A DNA stretch of 64,000 nt, taken from assembly GCA_029961685.1 (NCBI GenBank), contig JARWKL010000003.1, forward strand, positions 13,465,782 through 13,529,781, given 5' to 3'. Origin of the DNA: Aristolochia californica (Eukaryota; Streptophyta; Magnoliopsida; Piperales; Aristolochiaceae). The number at the start of each line of letters is the position of its first letter. Position 1 is the first letter of the stretch. Shown one piece after another: positions 20,830-32,310 of this stretch. A model generated the notes under the pieces. That model did not search any database. It was not told the DNA's origin and saw only the letters and a program-made list of their open reading frames with translations. Position numbers and translations under genes: made by a program.

Positions 20830-21600
20830 CTCCCCCTCAAGCTGGGGCTGAGAAGATATCATAAGCGCCCAACTTGCTGCATATGGTAGACATAATCTTG
20901 TGAGTGACAGGTTTGGTGAGGATGTCAACAACTTGATTTTGTGATGAGATGTGCTTCAGGGATAAGAGACCAGCGTGGAATTTTTCTCGTATAAAGTGGA
21001 AATCTACCTCAATGTGTTGTGTCCTCTCATAGAAGACTGGATTAGATGTATTATGTATTGTTGCTTGATTATCATAGTATAGATCCATTGGAGCTTCTTT
21101 ATAAAATCCCAATTCAATGAGAAGAGACCTTATGCATAAGAGTTCACTTACAGTGTGTGCCATGGCTCTGTATTCTACTTATGCACTTGACCGTGCCACT
21201 ACATTTTGTTTTTTGCTTTTTCATGTAACCAGATTTCCTCCAACCATCGTGCAAAAACTAGAAGTAGATTTTCTATCATCTAGGGATCCAGCCCAGTCTG
21301 CATCCATGAATCCCTCAATGTTGAAGTAACCATGTTTTTATAGAGGAGCCCCCTTCTAGGAGCCCCTTTTAGATAACGTAGTATCCTCTCAAGTGCTTGC
21401 CAATGAGTAAGTTGTGGCTTGTGCATATACTAACTTACCACACTTACTACATATAAAATGTCTGGCCTCGTTACACATAGGTAAATAAGTCGTCCCACTA
21501 ACCTTTGATATTTTCCAATATCGACATCTTCTCCAATGCCTCCACATAATTTTGTATTTGCATCCATAGGAGTGTCTACCGGTTTGCATCCCATCATACC
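20830..21600 (-). pseudogene. C3 RNase H remnant
   Basis: Read leftward, AMAHTVSELLCIRSLL (about 21163) and YDNQATIHNTSNPVFYERTQ (about 21080-21020) match the copia RNase H DNxAAxxxxxNPVFHERTKHIE block. The frame ends KLGAYDIFSAPA at 20837 beside the polypurine tract. This activity would remove RNA during cDNA synthesis. Upstream parts (21300-21590) are frame-shifted. Confidence 0.75.
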
Positions 21601-22430
21601 TGTTTCTTCTAGTAGATCAAGGGCATACTTTCTTTGGGATAGATAATCCCATGTCTGGATTGTAAGACCTCAATACCCAAAAAGTATTTTAGTAATCCAA
21701 GATCTTGTGTCTTGAATTCAGCACACATTCTCTCTTTTATTTTCTGAATGCCCTCAGAATCACTCCCAGTTAAAATAATATCATCAACATAAATAGCTAA
21801 AATCACCTTACCTCCTGTTGTGTTCTCAATAAATACTGAGTGGTCTGTAGAGCATCTATAAAAACTTGCCCGTATGATGGCTTCACTAAATTTCTCAAAC
21901 ATGCCCACGGGGATTGCTTCAGTCCATGTAGAGAGTTTTTTAAGATGACATATGAGCTCCACCTCAACTACATATCCAGGTGGTTGTTGCATATAAATCT
22001 CTTCTTTGATATCAACATTGAGAAATGCATTTTTTACATCCAGTTGATATATTGGCCTTGATGAATTAACTGTCAAGGATTATAATATACATACCAAGGT
22101 CATTTTAGCCACTGGAGAGAATGTCTCATCATAATCAATGTCATAGCATTGAGTGTATCCTTTTGCAATCAGTCGAGCCTTCAGTCGTGCAATAGTCCCA
22201 TCTAGATTATGTTTTAATGTATAAACCCACTTGCAACTAACGAATTTTTTATCTGTAAGTAGAGAACCAGTGACCATGTATGATTATCATTGAGTGCCTT
22301 CATTTCTTCATCCATTGCTGCCTTCCACCCTGGGGAGAGCCTCCTGATATGACTGTGGAACATATATTGAGGAAATAGAAGAAAGAAACTGACAACATAA
22401 AGGTGAGAGGCGATGATGAGACACAAAATT
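21601..22430 (-). pseudogene. C3 reverse transcriptase remnant
   Basis: Read leftward: [20 protein letters not shown] (about 22180-22120), YQLDVKNAFLNVDI then YMQQPPGYVVE (about 22050-21970), and the catalytic box AIYVDDIILTGSD (about 21800-21760) with both Asp residues intact. KYFLGIEVLQSRHG follows (about 21680). A stop and frameshift separate the segments near 22080 and at 21950, where the LYGLKQSPRAWF stretch is garbled. Confidence 0.8.
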
Positions 22431-23576
22431 TGAGATAGGATGAGAAGTAGAAGGTTGAGTGCATGAACAAGGTTCTTTTCTTATAGCAATAAGACGAGTA
22501 TCAAATTCAGGACCAAAAATGATTGGTGATGAAGGACTTACCTCTGGTGGATCCGACAACTCGGCAGGTGTGGTATCGACCATTGTCTCTGGGGGCTGAA
22601 CACTCTCTGTATCACGAGGCACAACCGGTCAAGGAAAACTTGGTACTAATGACATACCAGGTGGAGCGCTATCAGAATAATATGAGGAGTCTTCAAAGAA
22701 TTTTACATCTCTGGACACAAATAAACGTTGCAAAGAGGGACTATAACAAACCTTTTGTGTGCAAAAGTATCCCAAAAATATACACATTATTGATTTAGGG
22801 TCAAGTTCGTTGTGTCTAGGTAAAGTACTATGAACAAAACATTGACAGCCGAAGACTTTCAATGGTAATGCAAATGGATCATCATGTGGTAATAGTTTAG
22901 AGTAGGGGGATTTATTTCCAAGAACAGCAGACGGTAGATGATTTATCAAAAAACACGTTGTAAGGACAGCATAGGGCCAATAAAAATATGGAACTTTCAT
23001 GGCATATAATAGACCTCGAGGTATCTCAAGAATATGATGATTTTTGCGTTCGACTACACTGTTTTGTTGAGGAGTGTAGGCACATGATGTCTGATGGATA
23101 ATGTCATTCTCTTAACAAAAGGAGTCAAGGTCTTTTGAAATATACTCTTTGGCATTATCAGACCAGAGGATTTTTATCTTCTAACCAAATTGTGTGAGTA
23201 CCATCGCATAAAAAGATTTAAAAGTAGATGATATTTCAGAACTCTCTTTAAAAATAAACAACCAAGTTGTGCGAGTGAAATCATCAATAAAAGTGATAAA
23301 ATATTTGGCTTGAGAAATATTAGAGACACTCAAAGGCCCCCAAACATCAGTATGAATCAATGAAAAAGGAATGTTAATTTTGACTTCTGGACAAGGAGAG
23401 TATGTACTCCTTTGATGTTTACTTAATTGACACACCTCAAAACTGAATTCTGACCTTATATTAAGAGATGAAAACATATGATGAAGAGATTGTATGGAAG
23501 GATGTCCCAACCGATTGTGCCATAATCGTTTCTCATTCTCTATAGTAAACACCATATTGACCTTTGGCACGTCCAA
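22431..23576 (-). pseudogene. C3 integrase and pre-integrase remnant
   Basis: Read leftward: LWHNRLGHPSIQSLH and CQLSKHQRSTY (23540-23400), then the core start LIHTDVWGPLSVSNISQAKY and FITFIDDFTRTTW (23370-23265). MKVPYFYWPYAVLTTCFLIN (22998) and FLGYFCTQKVCY lead into the C-terminal part, and a Pro-rich linker runs to about 22430. A stop at 23180 splits the DDE core, so it is not functional. Confidence 0.75.
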
Positions 23577-24634
23577 TTAGTAGAGCCCCCTTGTTCATGG
23601 CCTCCACCAATCACTTGCTTCATTATAAGATCCTGAAAAACACATGAAGTAGGTGAAAAGGTAACTGAGAAATTAAAATATTTTGTAAGCTGACTCAAAG
23701 AGAGCAAGTTTAAAGGAAAAGAAGGAACAAAAAGAATATCATTGAGCGGAAGTGAAGGGGTGACAGAAGTGGAACCTTTTCTTTGGATTTTGGTTTGAGA
23801 ACCGTCAGCTATGGTAACAAACTTGTGTGAAAGACTCAGAGATAAAGAATGTAATAAAGTTTTGTTACCTGTAAGACGCTCAAATGCTCCTGAATCAATT
23901 ATCTAGGATGAAGAGGAGGCAGATAACATACCTAAAGTGTTAGTGGCAGCAATAGTGGCAGAGGGGCTAAGAGAAGACCCTAGCATGGTCTTCATTTTCT
24001 GAAATAATTCATACTCTTCATCAGTAATAATTTTCTGTCTAGCTGGTGTTGGGGGATGGTCTACTTGCGCATCACTTATGAGGGCTTGATTAGCCCTTGT
24101 TGATTCTGACTTGTCATTAGCCTTATAGAATATTTCTTTATAGTGGCCATATCTACCACAGTAAGTGCATGCCCTATAATGGCACTGGTCTATAGTGTGG
24201 CCCAAAAATTTACAATGAGTGCATTTAATATCATCTAATCTGCCAACACTATGGGTCTATGCAGTGTATCAGGGCATGAATATAGTTTAGTACATGTCTC
24301 CCAAATATGTTTAGTAGTATCAAGATGAATAACCTTACTAGAAACATGTTCTTCCATGCTATTTATCAAGCAACCAATTACCAAAGTATCATTCTTCAGC
24401 CATTTCATATAAAAAATATCATCTTCATCAATAGGTGGTCCTCGAGTAGTGAGGTGACCAAGTAGGTCTTTGGTTATGAGAAACCTCCGAACCGAGGTGG
24501 ACCAACTCATAACATTTGATACCCCATGTAAGGGTATGGTGGTGATTTTCAGTATATCACCTTTGATATTAATATTCTCATCAGCCATGATAGGCTCTTC
24601 TTCTTCAAAAAACTTCAAATAATATCACCAAATA
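23577..24634 (-). pseudogene. C3 gag and protease remnant
   Basis: Gag starts near 24618 (MKFFEEEEP, MADENINIKGD) and reads WSTSVRRFLITKDLLGHLT then INSMEEHVSSKVIHLDTTKH with IWETC, a copia capsid-type domain. A zinc knuckle CTYCGRYGHYKEIFYK (about 24170-24120) follows, with the last Cys replaced. Protease codons IIDSGAFERLTGN lie near 23905-23870 after a stop. Parts of gag between 24235 and 24205 are deleted. Confidence 0.7.
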
Positions 24635-25075
24635 GCACTTCTTTAATCAACTCGATATATGTAAATATAGCATCAATGCTAAATAATTTTTTTTCCATAA
24701 AACCATTCATAAGAGGCTCAATAGCAATCTTCTATTATCATGGAAATCTTATCCCATAAAAAACAAATTTCAATAATCTAAGTATGGACTGGACTCGGTA
24801 AACAGAATTTCCAAACCGATAAAATTGTTTTGATAGCTCCTTCTAGATAGAGGGGAATGCATATTCATAACATAATAAGATTAAAGCATTCACATATTCA
24901 TCCTTGAATCATCATCTAAAAACGAGAACCAATAGCATTAAAAAAATATATTTGAACACTTATCTCTCGGTTAGTGTTCTTCCTTCATACAGGAGCCTTC
25001 TTTGAGTGGTGTTGATCGTCACTTCTCTAGAGTATTCCTTTGTCCATGGATCCTAAATATGTTGCTCAAATACCA
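24635..25075 (-). other. C3 leader and primer-binding site
   Basis: A/T-rich and non-coding. The plus strand ends TGCTCAAATACCA at 25075, so on the element strand TGGTATTTGAGCA follows the LTR. This is a variant primer site. Confidence 0.65.
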
Positions 25076-25715
25076 TGTTGAATTTAGGATCCCTTTTCCA
25101 TGATCACAAATAAGATAAAGAAAAAAGAAAACCGAGAAAAGGGGAGGAAAGCTCTCGATAGAGAAGAGAAAAAAATAAAAGGAGAAGAGTGGGTTGCACC
25201 AAGTAAGGAGAGGGAGAGAGAGAACCAACTTGGGATTGAATGTGTGACTTGATTAATTTTGACTTACAAGACCTTTATTTATAGTATAGGAGGAGGTAGA
25301 GTCCTTATACAACTTATCATTCAATCCTAATTAGATTCCAACTCTAACTCTTCAATATAAGTAAGTCTATTTAAACTAAACAACTAGAACACCAACTTGA
25401 GTAGAACTAGGAGTCCTTTATTATTCACGTGAGGGGAATGGATAAGCCAGCTCGTAGCCTTATCCTTGTGGGCCCCTCATGATCTCCCAGCGCACCTTGA
25501 TAAGAGTTCCAGATCGTGAGATCTTTGTGGGTCCCACTTGATCTTCAAGGCTTCTAAATCAATTCAGCTTGTGCTTCTTGCTTCCATAACTCGTGCTTGC
25601 TTTGGGAGAGCACTCTTCTCGGTGTCCCACGTCCTCTAGGACTCTTCTTTAGGACCTACGTCCTTATGGTGTGTCCCACCAGCTCGAGCACCATGGTGGG
25701 TCCCACATTATAACA
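25076..25715 (-). repeat. 5' LTR of C3
   Basis: Matches the 3' LTR but has about 25 extra bases near 25678-25703 (CCAGCTCGAGCACCATGGTG region), so it ends ATTATAACA at 25715. Confidence 0.85.
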
Positions 25716-26240
25716 CTGAGTATAGAAGTCCTTCAATCAAAACATGGGATAGTACTGTCTCAAAGAAAATACGTCTTGGATCTTCTTTAAGAAACATGAA
25801 TGAAGGGCTATAGACCAGTTGATACACCTATGGATGCGAATGAAAAATTGTGTACTACAACTGGAGAAGATGTTGACAGTGGAAAATATCAAAGACTCAT
25901 GGCAAAATTGATCTATCTCACGATAACCAGGCCAGATATATCATATGTTGTGAGCGTGGTAAATCAATTCATGCACAAATCACAAATTACTCACTGGCAA
26001 GCTTTGGAGAGAATACTATGATACTTAAAAGGTGCTCCAAGTAGAGGATTGCTATATAAAAAACATGGGCACTTCAATATAGAAGACTTCTCATATGTAG
26101 ATTGGGTTGGATCACCCGATGATAGAAAATCTAGGTCTAGGTATTGTACCCTTGTTGGAAAAAACTTGGTCACATGGAAAAGCAAAAAGAAAAACGTGGT
26201 TGCAGGATCTAGTGTTGAAGCGTAATACTAAGCTATGGCC
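25716..26240 (+). pseudogene. C1 reverse transcriptase end and RNase H remnant
   Basis: Continuation of C1 after C3. Codons like EVLQSKHG lead to MKGYRPVDTPMDANEKLC (25800), the copia stretch between reverse transcriptase and RNase H. GKYQRLMAKLIYLTITRPDI with SYVVSVVNQFMH follows, then R-LKGAPSRGLLY-like and AMAHTVS at 26232, where the sequence ends against the truncated LTR of B. Stops at about 26022 and 26225. Confidence 0.75.
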
Positions 26241-26246
26241 CACACT

Positions 26247-26395
26247 GTAAGCTTGTGATAATCATGATGGGTCCTACTTCTTATGTATTTAGGCCCATCT
26301 TGTGGGCCTTCCTTGGTCGTGTGACCCATCTTATAATACTCTTAGATATGTAGGCCTTCCTTGGTCATGTGGGTTTAGGCGCCTATCTTCCAACA
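26247..26395 (-). repeat. Truncated 3' LTR of element B
   Basis: Ends ATCTTCCAACA next to CTCCCCCTCAAGCTGGGG. It carries two copies of the GGCCTTCCTTGGTC motif (about 26306 and 26353). The rest of the LTR is missing. Confidence 0.75.
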
Positions 26396-28205
26396 CTCCC
26401 CCTCAAGCTGGGGGTGAGAGAACGACATGAACTCCCAACTTGCTACAAATGATGTATAAAATTTTTTTGTATAAAATTGCACGTCTTCCAATATGCCTTC
26501 ATCTTCCAACACTCCCCCTCATGCTATTGCATCCTTCCATGATGCCTTGCTGGCATAATATAAGTGAGAGTAAAAATCACTCCTAGCCAGTAAGACATTG
26601 CTCCATACTCTAGTCCTAATGCTGGATGTAGAGCACAATCCATCTTTTGTAGGTAGTGTGTCTATCGGCATTGCTTTGAAGTGTCCACCACCATATCCCT
26701 CCACAAGACAATGACTCACAAGTGGTAGGAGTAATAAAAACCATTACAAGGGGGTAGTGGGTTTATTTATAATGGTGTCCCAATCTAGACACAGACTCTC
26801 ATGGTATCCAAACCGTGATATTTTTTAGAGTTAATTTTATCATGGTGTCCCAATCTAGGCACCGACTCTCATGGTGTCCCAACCTTGATTTTTAGAGTCA
26901 AATTAATTTTGGTATGAGAAAAGGTATTGAGGCCACCTCTTCTTCAATAATAATGTCTCATCTAAAGAGACATAATAGTATCATCTGTAATGTAACACGA
27001 CCATCTTCCAACACATATAACACGAACCAAAATAATAAACCTCTTAGAAGGACCCAAGAAATAATCATAATCTGATATAAATATTTTTTTCTTAGATGCA
27101 GAAGGTTCATCTTTTGTGCTCCCCCTTTCTTGAATATTTTGGTCACATAAATTTATCCACAACATAAGGAATAAAATACCTTTTTCTTGTACTTCTTCCA
27201 CTTCTCCCCGTCAAGCTGGGAAGTAATGGCAGTGATCCCAACTCGAACCAAATATCATAGATGTAGCAATAAGCCCAAATAAGCGAGATGTATAAATAAG
27301 CCCTCAAACCAGGGAAAAGTGAGATATTTTCCTGATATATCAACTCAAAAAGTGACCTTTGATTCTTCCAATGTAAATATATGTTTAAATTTAGATCAGA
27401 TTGACATGAAATTTTCCCCTTTCTTAAACTACACTAAAATACCTTTCATTCAAGTATAACTTCACTTCATTAAATATAATTATGAGAAGATAAATAATCT
27501 GATAGATTTCGGTCTTTGTCATCTGACCAAACTAAGTATTGTTTCCCCTTTTTTTCTAGAATGATGATTGACTATTCCAATATCAATATTTCCTTATAAA
27601 ATAATCATACCGATAATTGGTTGAATATTTAAGAAAATAGACTTACATATCTTTCTTTTGATATATAATTCTCCTTATAAAGTCTCTTTCTCGATAGGCA
27701 AAAATACCTCAAAAGTTGAATCTTTCTACTAATGATTGAACCTCTTTTTCAATCTGACCTTTGCTACTTCCAATATCGAATTCTCTTTCTGGATAACTCA
27801 GATAAAAAAATTGGTTCAATAAGTAAAAGAATAGATTTACATATATTTATTTTGATATGTATTTCTCCATATAAAGTCTAGTTATTTATATCATAAAATA
27901 GCTCAGAATCTGAAGCTTTCAGTTGCTGCTCGAACCTTTTTTCAATCTGCCCTTAGCTCATTCAAATATTGATATCTATTTGTAGATAACTCTGATTGGA
28001 AAAAATTATAAGTAAACTCAAATATATTTCATTCAATATATAATTTGTAATATTAAAATCTCATTAAAGAGATAAAAAAAACTCAAAGAAAACTACAGGT
28101 GAAAGGACTGAAAAAAAATAACTACGAACCTAGACTTAGGGTTTAGGGTTTAGAGAAAATGATCTCATTATCTCAGTGGGTTGACCCAGTCAACTTACAG
28201 AACCC
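26396..28205 (-). other. Interior of element B, non-coding
   Basis: No coding domain beyond a broken copia C-terminus near 26410-26450. Repeat-like units occur at about 27360, 27566, 27768 and 27955 with TTCCAATATCGA-type cores, the complement of the array in A. A stretch at 26940-27180 matches A at 10780-11060. Confidence 0.6.
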
Positions 28206-28608
28206 GCTCTGATACCATGTTTAATTTATGAAAAAAATAAATACTTCATTAACTTTAACTTATTATTATCAGAGTATATGAACCTCTATTTATAATAGAG
28301 GAAGGCAATAGAGTCCAATTACAATAAAACTACCTTTGTCCCTTAAAACTTAAAGATAAGTCCTAGCATAATTAAATAACTAAATATGGATAAGAGACAA
28401 ACATAACTCAAACTAGAACTCTTCTAGAACGTGACCATAAGATAAAGATGCCTTTGTGAGTTCTTCTTGATCTTCCAACTTATGTGATAAGGATGTGGTG
28501 GATCCTACTTCTTATGTGCTTGGGCCCATCTTGTGGTGGCCCATCTTATAGTACTCTTAGATATGTAGACCTTCCTTGGTCGTGTGGGCATGGGCCTATC
28601 TTCCAACA
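28206..28608 (-). repeat. 5' LTR and primer site of element B
   Basis: GCTCTGATACCA (28206-28217) is the complement of TGGTATCAGAGC. The LTR then runs TGTTTAATTTATG to CTTCCAACA (28608), with the palindromic TATA segment CCTCTATTTATAATAGAGG at about 28282. Confidence 0.85.
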
Positions 28609-28885
28609 GTTGTCTTATGATATCTTTTAATCTATTGAGTTGTAACCCTAAGGGTTTTGTAACACTATAAATAAAAACTTTGGCTAAGAGGTAAGGCATT
28701 CAAACCTTCTCCTCTCTTTGAGAAATCATCTAGCCACCCTCTCTTATCCTGTTGACGCATTCCCTTCTTCCATTAATCCAAACTCTCACCTCTCACATCC
28801 TTCTCCTTTCTCCCTCTTCTCTCTCTTCTCTCCTTCTTCTTCCACGTTAACTTAGAGTCCTTCTCATGGGGTCCTAACTTCTACA
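28609..28885 (+). repeat. 3' LTR of C1 (5' end lost)
   Basis: Matches 15856-16148 from TCTTTTAATCTATTG onward and ends GTCCTAACTTCTACA at 28885. The first bases are lost to B. It lacks about 30 bp (GATACAAACCACGTCATTC region) present in the 5' LTR. Confidence 0.75.
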
Positions 28886-29643
28886 GTTTGCATCTCAGCG
28901 GGACCGATGTCATTCTAAAAAATCTACCATATCAACCTATAACAATTACTTCCAAGAGCATCCGAACTCGAGAAACATTGAATTTTGAGCTTTTTGAATT
29001 TTTTTCTCACATCAACATTTGGTAATCTTAGTCTCTCTTCTTACTTTTGACGTACTTTGAAGAGTCGAAACTAGCCAATCTCCCTACTCGAAGCCTCCAG
29101 GTAGTAGAAGAAAATGAGCAGTAATTAAAAACAAAGTTCCAACGAAGTTCTAGAAACTATGAAAAAAGAAACATCAATATGAGAAAGAAAAATAAATGGT
29201 TTCCAAAATCTTGAAAACCATACCTATGAGTCCTAAAAATCAAAGATCTAATACCATGTTGATTTTCAAGACTCCATGGATTTAGCTCACGGGAAAAAGA
29301 GAGGGACACCTATTGGGAGAAAACGAGAGAGAAAAAAGGTTATGGACTTATGTGCTAACCCTCCCCCTAAAGCTCAATTTATAGATTAATTAAATTATAA
29401 TATTACAATTATGCCCCTGGAACTTCAACTAATTAAATCAATGTCATCTCTATGAAATGACTCTTTATCTACCATTCTACCATCACTATGTGGGTCTATG
29501 GGTCTTGAGCCCATCTTCCACCTCTCTTGGACGTGTGGGCCTTCCTTGGTCTTTTGGGCTAAAGCCCATCTTCCAAACACAAGGAATTTTGGGCCTTCCT
29601 TGGTCGTGTGGTTTTGGACCCATCTTCCCAAGAAGATGCAACA
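28886..29643 (-). mobile_element. C6: 5' end of another LTR element
   Basis: A reverse-strand LTR (29257-29643, TGTTGATTTTC to GATGCAACA) has the complement of a primer site (GATCTAATACCA, 29245-29256) on its left. About 360 bp of non-coding leader follow, down to the C1 LTR. The LTR has three copies of the GGCCTTCCTTGGTC motif (about 29537, 29548 and 29591; the middle one is degenerate). The remainder of the element is absent. Confidence 0.6.
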
Positions 29644-30432
29644 AGTAGTCAACTAAATGGCATGGAATTGACTACATGTCGAAGAAAATTCAAAATTTTC
29701 AAATTACAGCCTTCAACTTGGTCTATGTAGGTCTCAAAATAAAAAATTAAATATTTTTCTATAATTGTAGGTCATAATTTCCAAATTACAGCCTTTGACC
29801 ATTGTAATTGACACCTAAAGTAAATAATTTTAATATTTTTCTATAACTGTTTAACATGGTTTTAATCGATTTAAGCTAAATAACATAGTGACATTATGGG
29901 GTAAAATAATTAGTTTTTTAAATGTTGGAAGAGCTTATATTTAAAAAGATTTTCGCCCCACATAAGGTGTAGTGAATTGCTTCAATGACTTGTGAGTATT
30001 CTCAAGTTCTCCAACTCAATTTGAAGTTAGTTGCTCCTCCCAAGTTTGTAAAAAAGGAATTCCAATTTAATCTCACGCTTGAACTAAATATTTGAGTACC
30101 ATTGATTTTTAAATCTTTACAATTTACTTAGCTATGATTGTTGAACATGTTCTTGATTACTTTAAAATTGGTTTCTTTGTTCAACACAGGTTTTTGGGTG
30201 TTTATTTAAGTGACTTTCATTTAAAAATCAGTTTTAGCAACATCTTATTGGGCTCAAAAATTTTAAATACGTTAAGATTGAGCTACTATTCCTTAAAATC
30301 ACATGAATGGATAATCACTTTTATGCCCATTATTGGAAAACCAGCCTCATTAGAGGCATTTTTAGCTTTACCTATAAAGCAAGCAACACTTATATTGTAG
30401 ATCTAATAGCTTTGATAAGTCCCTTGGAGGCT
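29644..30432. other. A/T-rich stretch with no recognised feature
   Basis: No domain, LTR or repeat could be assigned. An 88-codon frame at 30134-30400 has ordinary composition but no family I recognise. AATTACAGCCTTCAACTTGG and AATTACAGCCTTTGACC (29700 and 29787) are a weak direct repeat. Confidence 0.3.
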
Positions 30433-30950
30433 TGTTGAATTTAGGACCCCTTTACTAATATCTCGAGCAAGGTGAGAGAGGGGAAAAAAAAAGGAAAGGG
30501 AGAGAGAGCTCTCGAGTAGAAAAAAGAGAAGAGAAAAAAAAGGACAAAGAGATTAGGCAAGTGAAGAACTCTTCACGAGAGAGAAGTGGAGAACTACTTC
30601 ACTTTGATATCTTATTTCCGAGTACAAGCACCTCAATTTATAGTAGAGGAAAGTAGTAGAGTCGAAGTACAATTAAACTATCATCTCCTAATTACATTCA
30701 AACTATAACTCTTTAAAGATAAGTCTATCATAATAAAATAATTCAACATAATTAGAAGACTAACATAACTCAAACTAAACCTCTTCTATGAGGACGTGAC
30801 CATAGGATAAAGATGTCAGCTCGTGGTCATCTTTGTGGGTCCCACTTGATCTTCAAATCTTCCAACTCATTCCAGCTCATGCTTATCTTCCAACTCATGC
30901 CAGCTCGTGTAATGACTCCTTTTGCATCTCACGTCCCCATGGTGGGTCCC

Positions 30951-31334
30951 TGTTAGGTTCCCTTGCCATGGATCGAGTCACCCGGCGATCTCCTTTGGCT
31001 TCAAGATTGGATGACGACTTTGGGAATGATTTAGGATGCTTAGAATGACCTATGCTGTGAGACGTTGAGCTTTTGAAGGAGTTCCACCCTTAGGCCTTGT
31101 TAGAGAGAGTACCTAATCTCATTTACGCTAGTTTAGATTAATGATTGCCCTTCATTCTGAATTTCGTCACCCTTATAACAAAGGGTTAGTGATGACGCTT
31201 ACAAATTGAAGCCATGAATTGGCCCACAACTTAAACATAAATTACATTTAACCCAACCAGTAACATAACCTGAAAGTGACAACCATTAACTCCTACGTCT
31301 AGTAGTGACTCTAGATGCTATGGAGTCCATAACA
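30951..31334 (-). repeat. 3' LTR of G1
   Basis: TGTTAGGTTCCC to CCATAACA on the plus strand. To its right TCACTCCCCTCCTGG is the complement of the polypurine tract. Confidence 0.88.
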
Positions 31335-31651
31335 TCACTCCCCTCCTGGATAAAGAGCTTGTCCTAGAGCTCAAATTTGGGGTAGAGGGCTTGGAATTCT
31401 GACAATGGTGTCCAAGAGGCTTCCATAGGATCCATCTCAGCCCAATGGACTAAAATTTCACAATTATCATTGACCCGGCGAGCTTGGAAGACGTGAGCTG
31501 GAGTGGACAGAACCCGACCATCCTGTAGTGGTGGCAGCAGAGTGTGCAACATATGTGAGTCGCCCTTGAATGGCTTCAGCAGAGAAACATCAAAGACATT
31601 ATGAATGTGGGTGTCGGGAGGTAACTTTAGACGATAAGCCACGCTGCCAAT
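31335..31651 (-). pseudogene. G1 polyprotein C-terminal part
   Basis: Read leftward: GSVAYRLKLPPD, HNVFDVSLLKPFKGD and EILVHWAEMDP, then PLSEFQALYPKFEL, ending at 31364. The SVAYRLxLP and HxVFHVSxLKP blocks are the end of the integrase region. The following W..W-type segment resembles a chromodomain, which can steer integration to particular chromatin. It is separated from the rest of integrase by E2. Confidence 0.8.
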
Positions 31652-32057
31652 TGTTACGGTCCCGGATCTGACACGTGGATTCTTTGGGAGGATCTGCAAT
31701 CTGCCACGGGTTACGGGTCTTCCAAGCATTACCATAGGGGTAGTAGGAAGACATGGGGAAGACGAAAACGAAGATCAAGCCTAAGGGAAGCTTGAAAACA
31801 CTAGAGCTCGTTGAGGAGAACTCTAAGCCTCTTTACGCTAGATTTAACCTAATTTTTAATACTTCAATGCTTGTGTTTCTCATTAGTCTTACCCCTTAAA
31901 TAGGGTTCACCCGGTTAGGGTTTACAATAAAATATTCTAAAAATACCCCTATAAATAAAATATTCCAAAAATACCCCTATGACCTAAAACTGAAATAAAA
32001 TAAAGTAAATTAAATAAAACACTAAAATAATAATGTTATTGTGTGCATAACATTACA
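31652..32057 (-). repeat. Inverted LTR copy at the left end of E2
   Basis: 406 bp, TGTTACGGTCCC to CATAACATTACA, the reverse complement of 33340-33773 apart from small deletions. It carries its own TATA segment in reverse. Confidence 0.9.
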
Positions 32058-32070
32058 CCCCCCTTGGAAA
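32058..32070 (-). other. Reversed polypurine-tract segment of E2
   Basis: CCCCCCTTGGAAA, the complement of TTTCCAAGGGGG found before the right LTR at 33328-33339. It ends abruptly at the R-U5 junction. Confidence 0.85.
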
Positions 32071-32287
32071 GCATTGAAGTATTAAGAATTAGGTTTAATC
32101 TAGCGTAAGAGGCTTAAATTTCTCCTCAACGAGCTCTAGGGTATCAAGCTTCCCTTTGGCTTGATCTTCATTTCGTCTTCCTCATGTCTTCCTACTACCC
32201 CTATGGTAATGCTTGGAAGACCCGTAACCCGTGGCAGATTGCAGATCCTCCCAAAGAACCCCACGTGTCAGATCCAGGACCGTAACT
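32071..32287 (+). repeat. R-U5 part-LTR of E2
   Basis: Starts GCATTGAAGTATTAA, matching 33555 onward, and ends CGTAACT before the primer site. The U3 part is absent, as in the 5' end of a genomic retrotransposon RNA. Confidence 0.85.
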
Positions 32288-32289
32288 AC

Positions 32290-32301
32290 TGGTATCAGAG
32301 C
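32290..32301 (+). other. Primer-binding site of E2
   Basis: TGGTATCAGAGC, two bases after the U5 end, as in E1. Confidence 0.88.
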
Positions 32302-32310
32302 GGGAACACA

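Larger units (their letters stand above)
20215..25715 (-). mobile_element. C3: Ty1/copia element inserted in C1
   Basis: LTRs of 615 bp (20215-20829) and 640 bp (25076-25715), both TGTTGAATTTAGG to TAACA on the plus strand, enclose a reverse copia polyprotein. In reading order it has gag (24618 to 23903), protease, integrase, reverse transcriptase and RNase H (to 20822). Flanking 5-mers are CTAGC and CTGAG, an imperfect duplication. It splits the reverse transcriptase/RNase H of C1. The coding parts are better preserved than in C1 (YVDD is intact) but still broken. Confidence 0.85.
26247..28608 (-). mobile_element. Element B: second copy of the A family, 3' LTR truncated
   Basis: The 5' LTR is 28218-28608 and the primer site 28206-28217 (reverse strand). 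The interior of about 1.8 kb matches A: residual copia C-terminus and polypurine tract at 26396-26450, then a segment ending ATTATGCCA-like, then the repeat array. The 3' LTR is cut down to about 149 bp (26247-26395), joined straight onto C1 RNase H. The missing part implies a deletion, which also removed the end of C1 pol. Confidence 0.8.
15825..28885 (+). mobile_element. C1: Ty1/copia element, interrupted by C3 and B
   Basis: Related LTR sequences at about 15825-16148 and 28609-28885 enclose, in copia order, gag (17040-17800), protease and pre-integrase (17990-18606), integrase (18600-19480) and reverse transcriptase (19590-20210). RNase H follows at 25716-26240. C3 splits it at 20215-25715, and B replaces its last RNase H codons and the start of the 3' LTR. 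Stops and frameshifts are frequent. No target duplication could be found. Confidence 0.75.
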
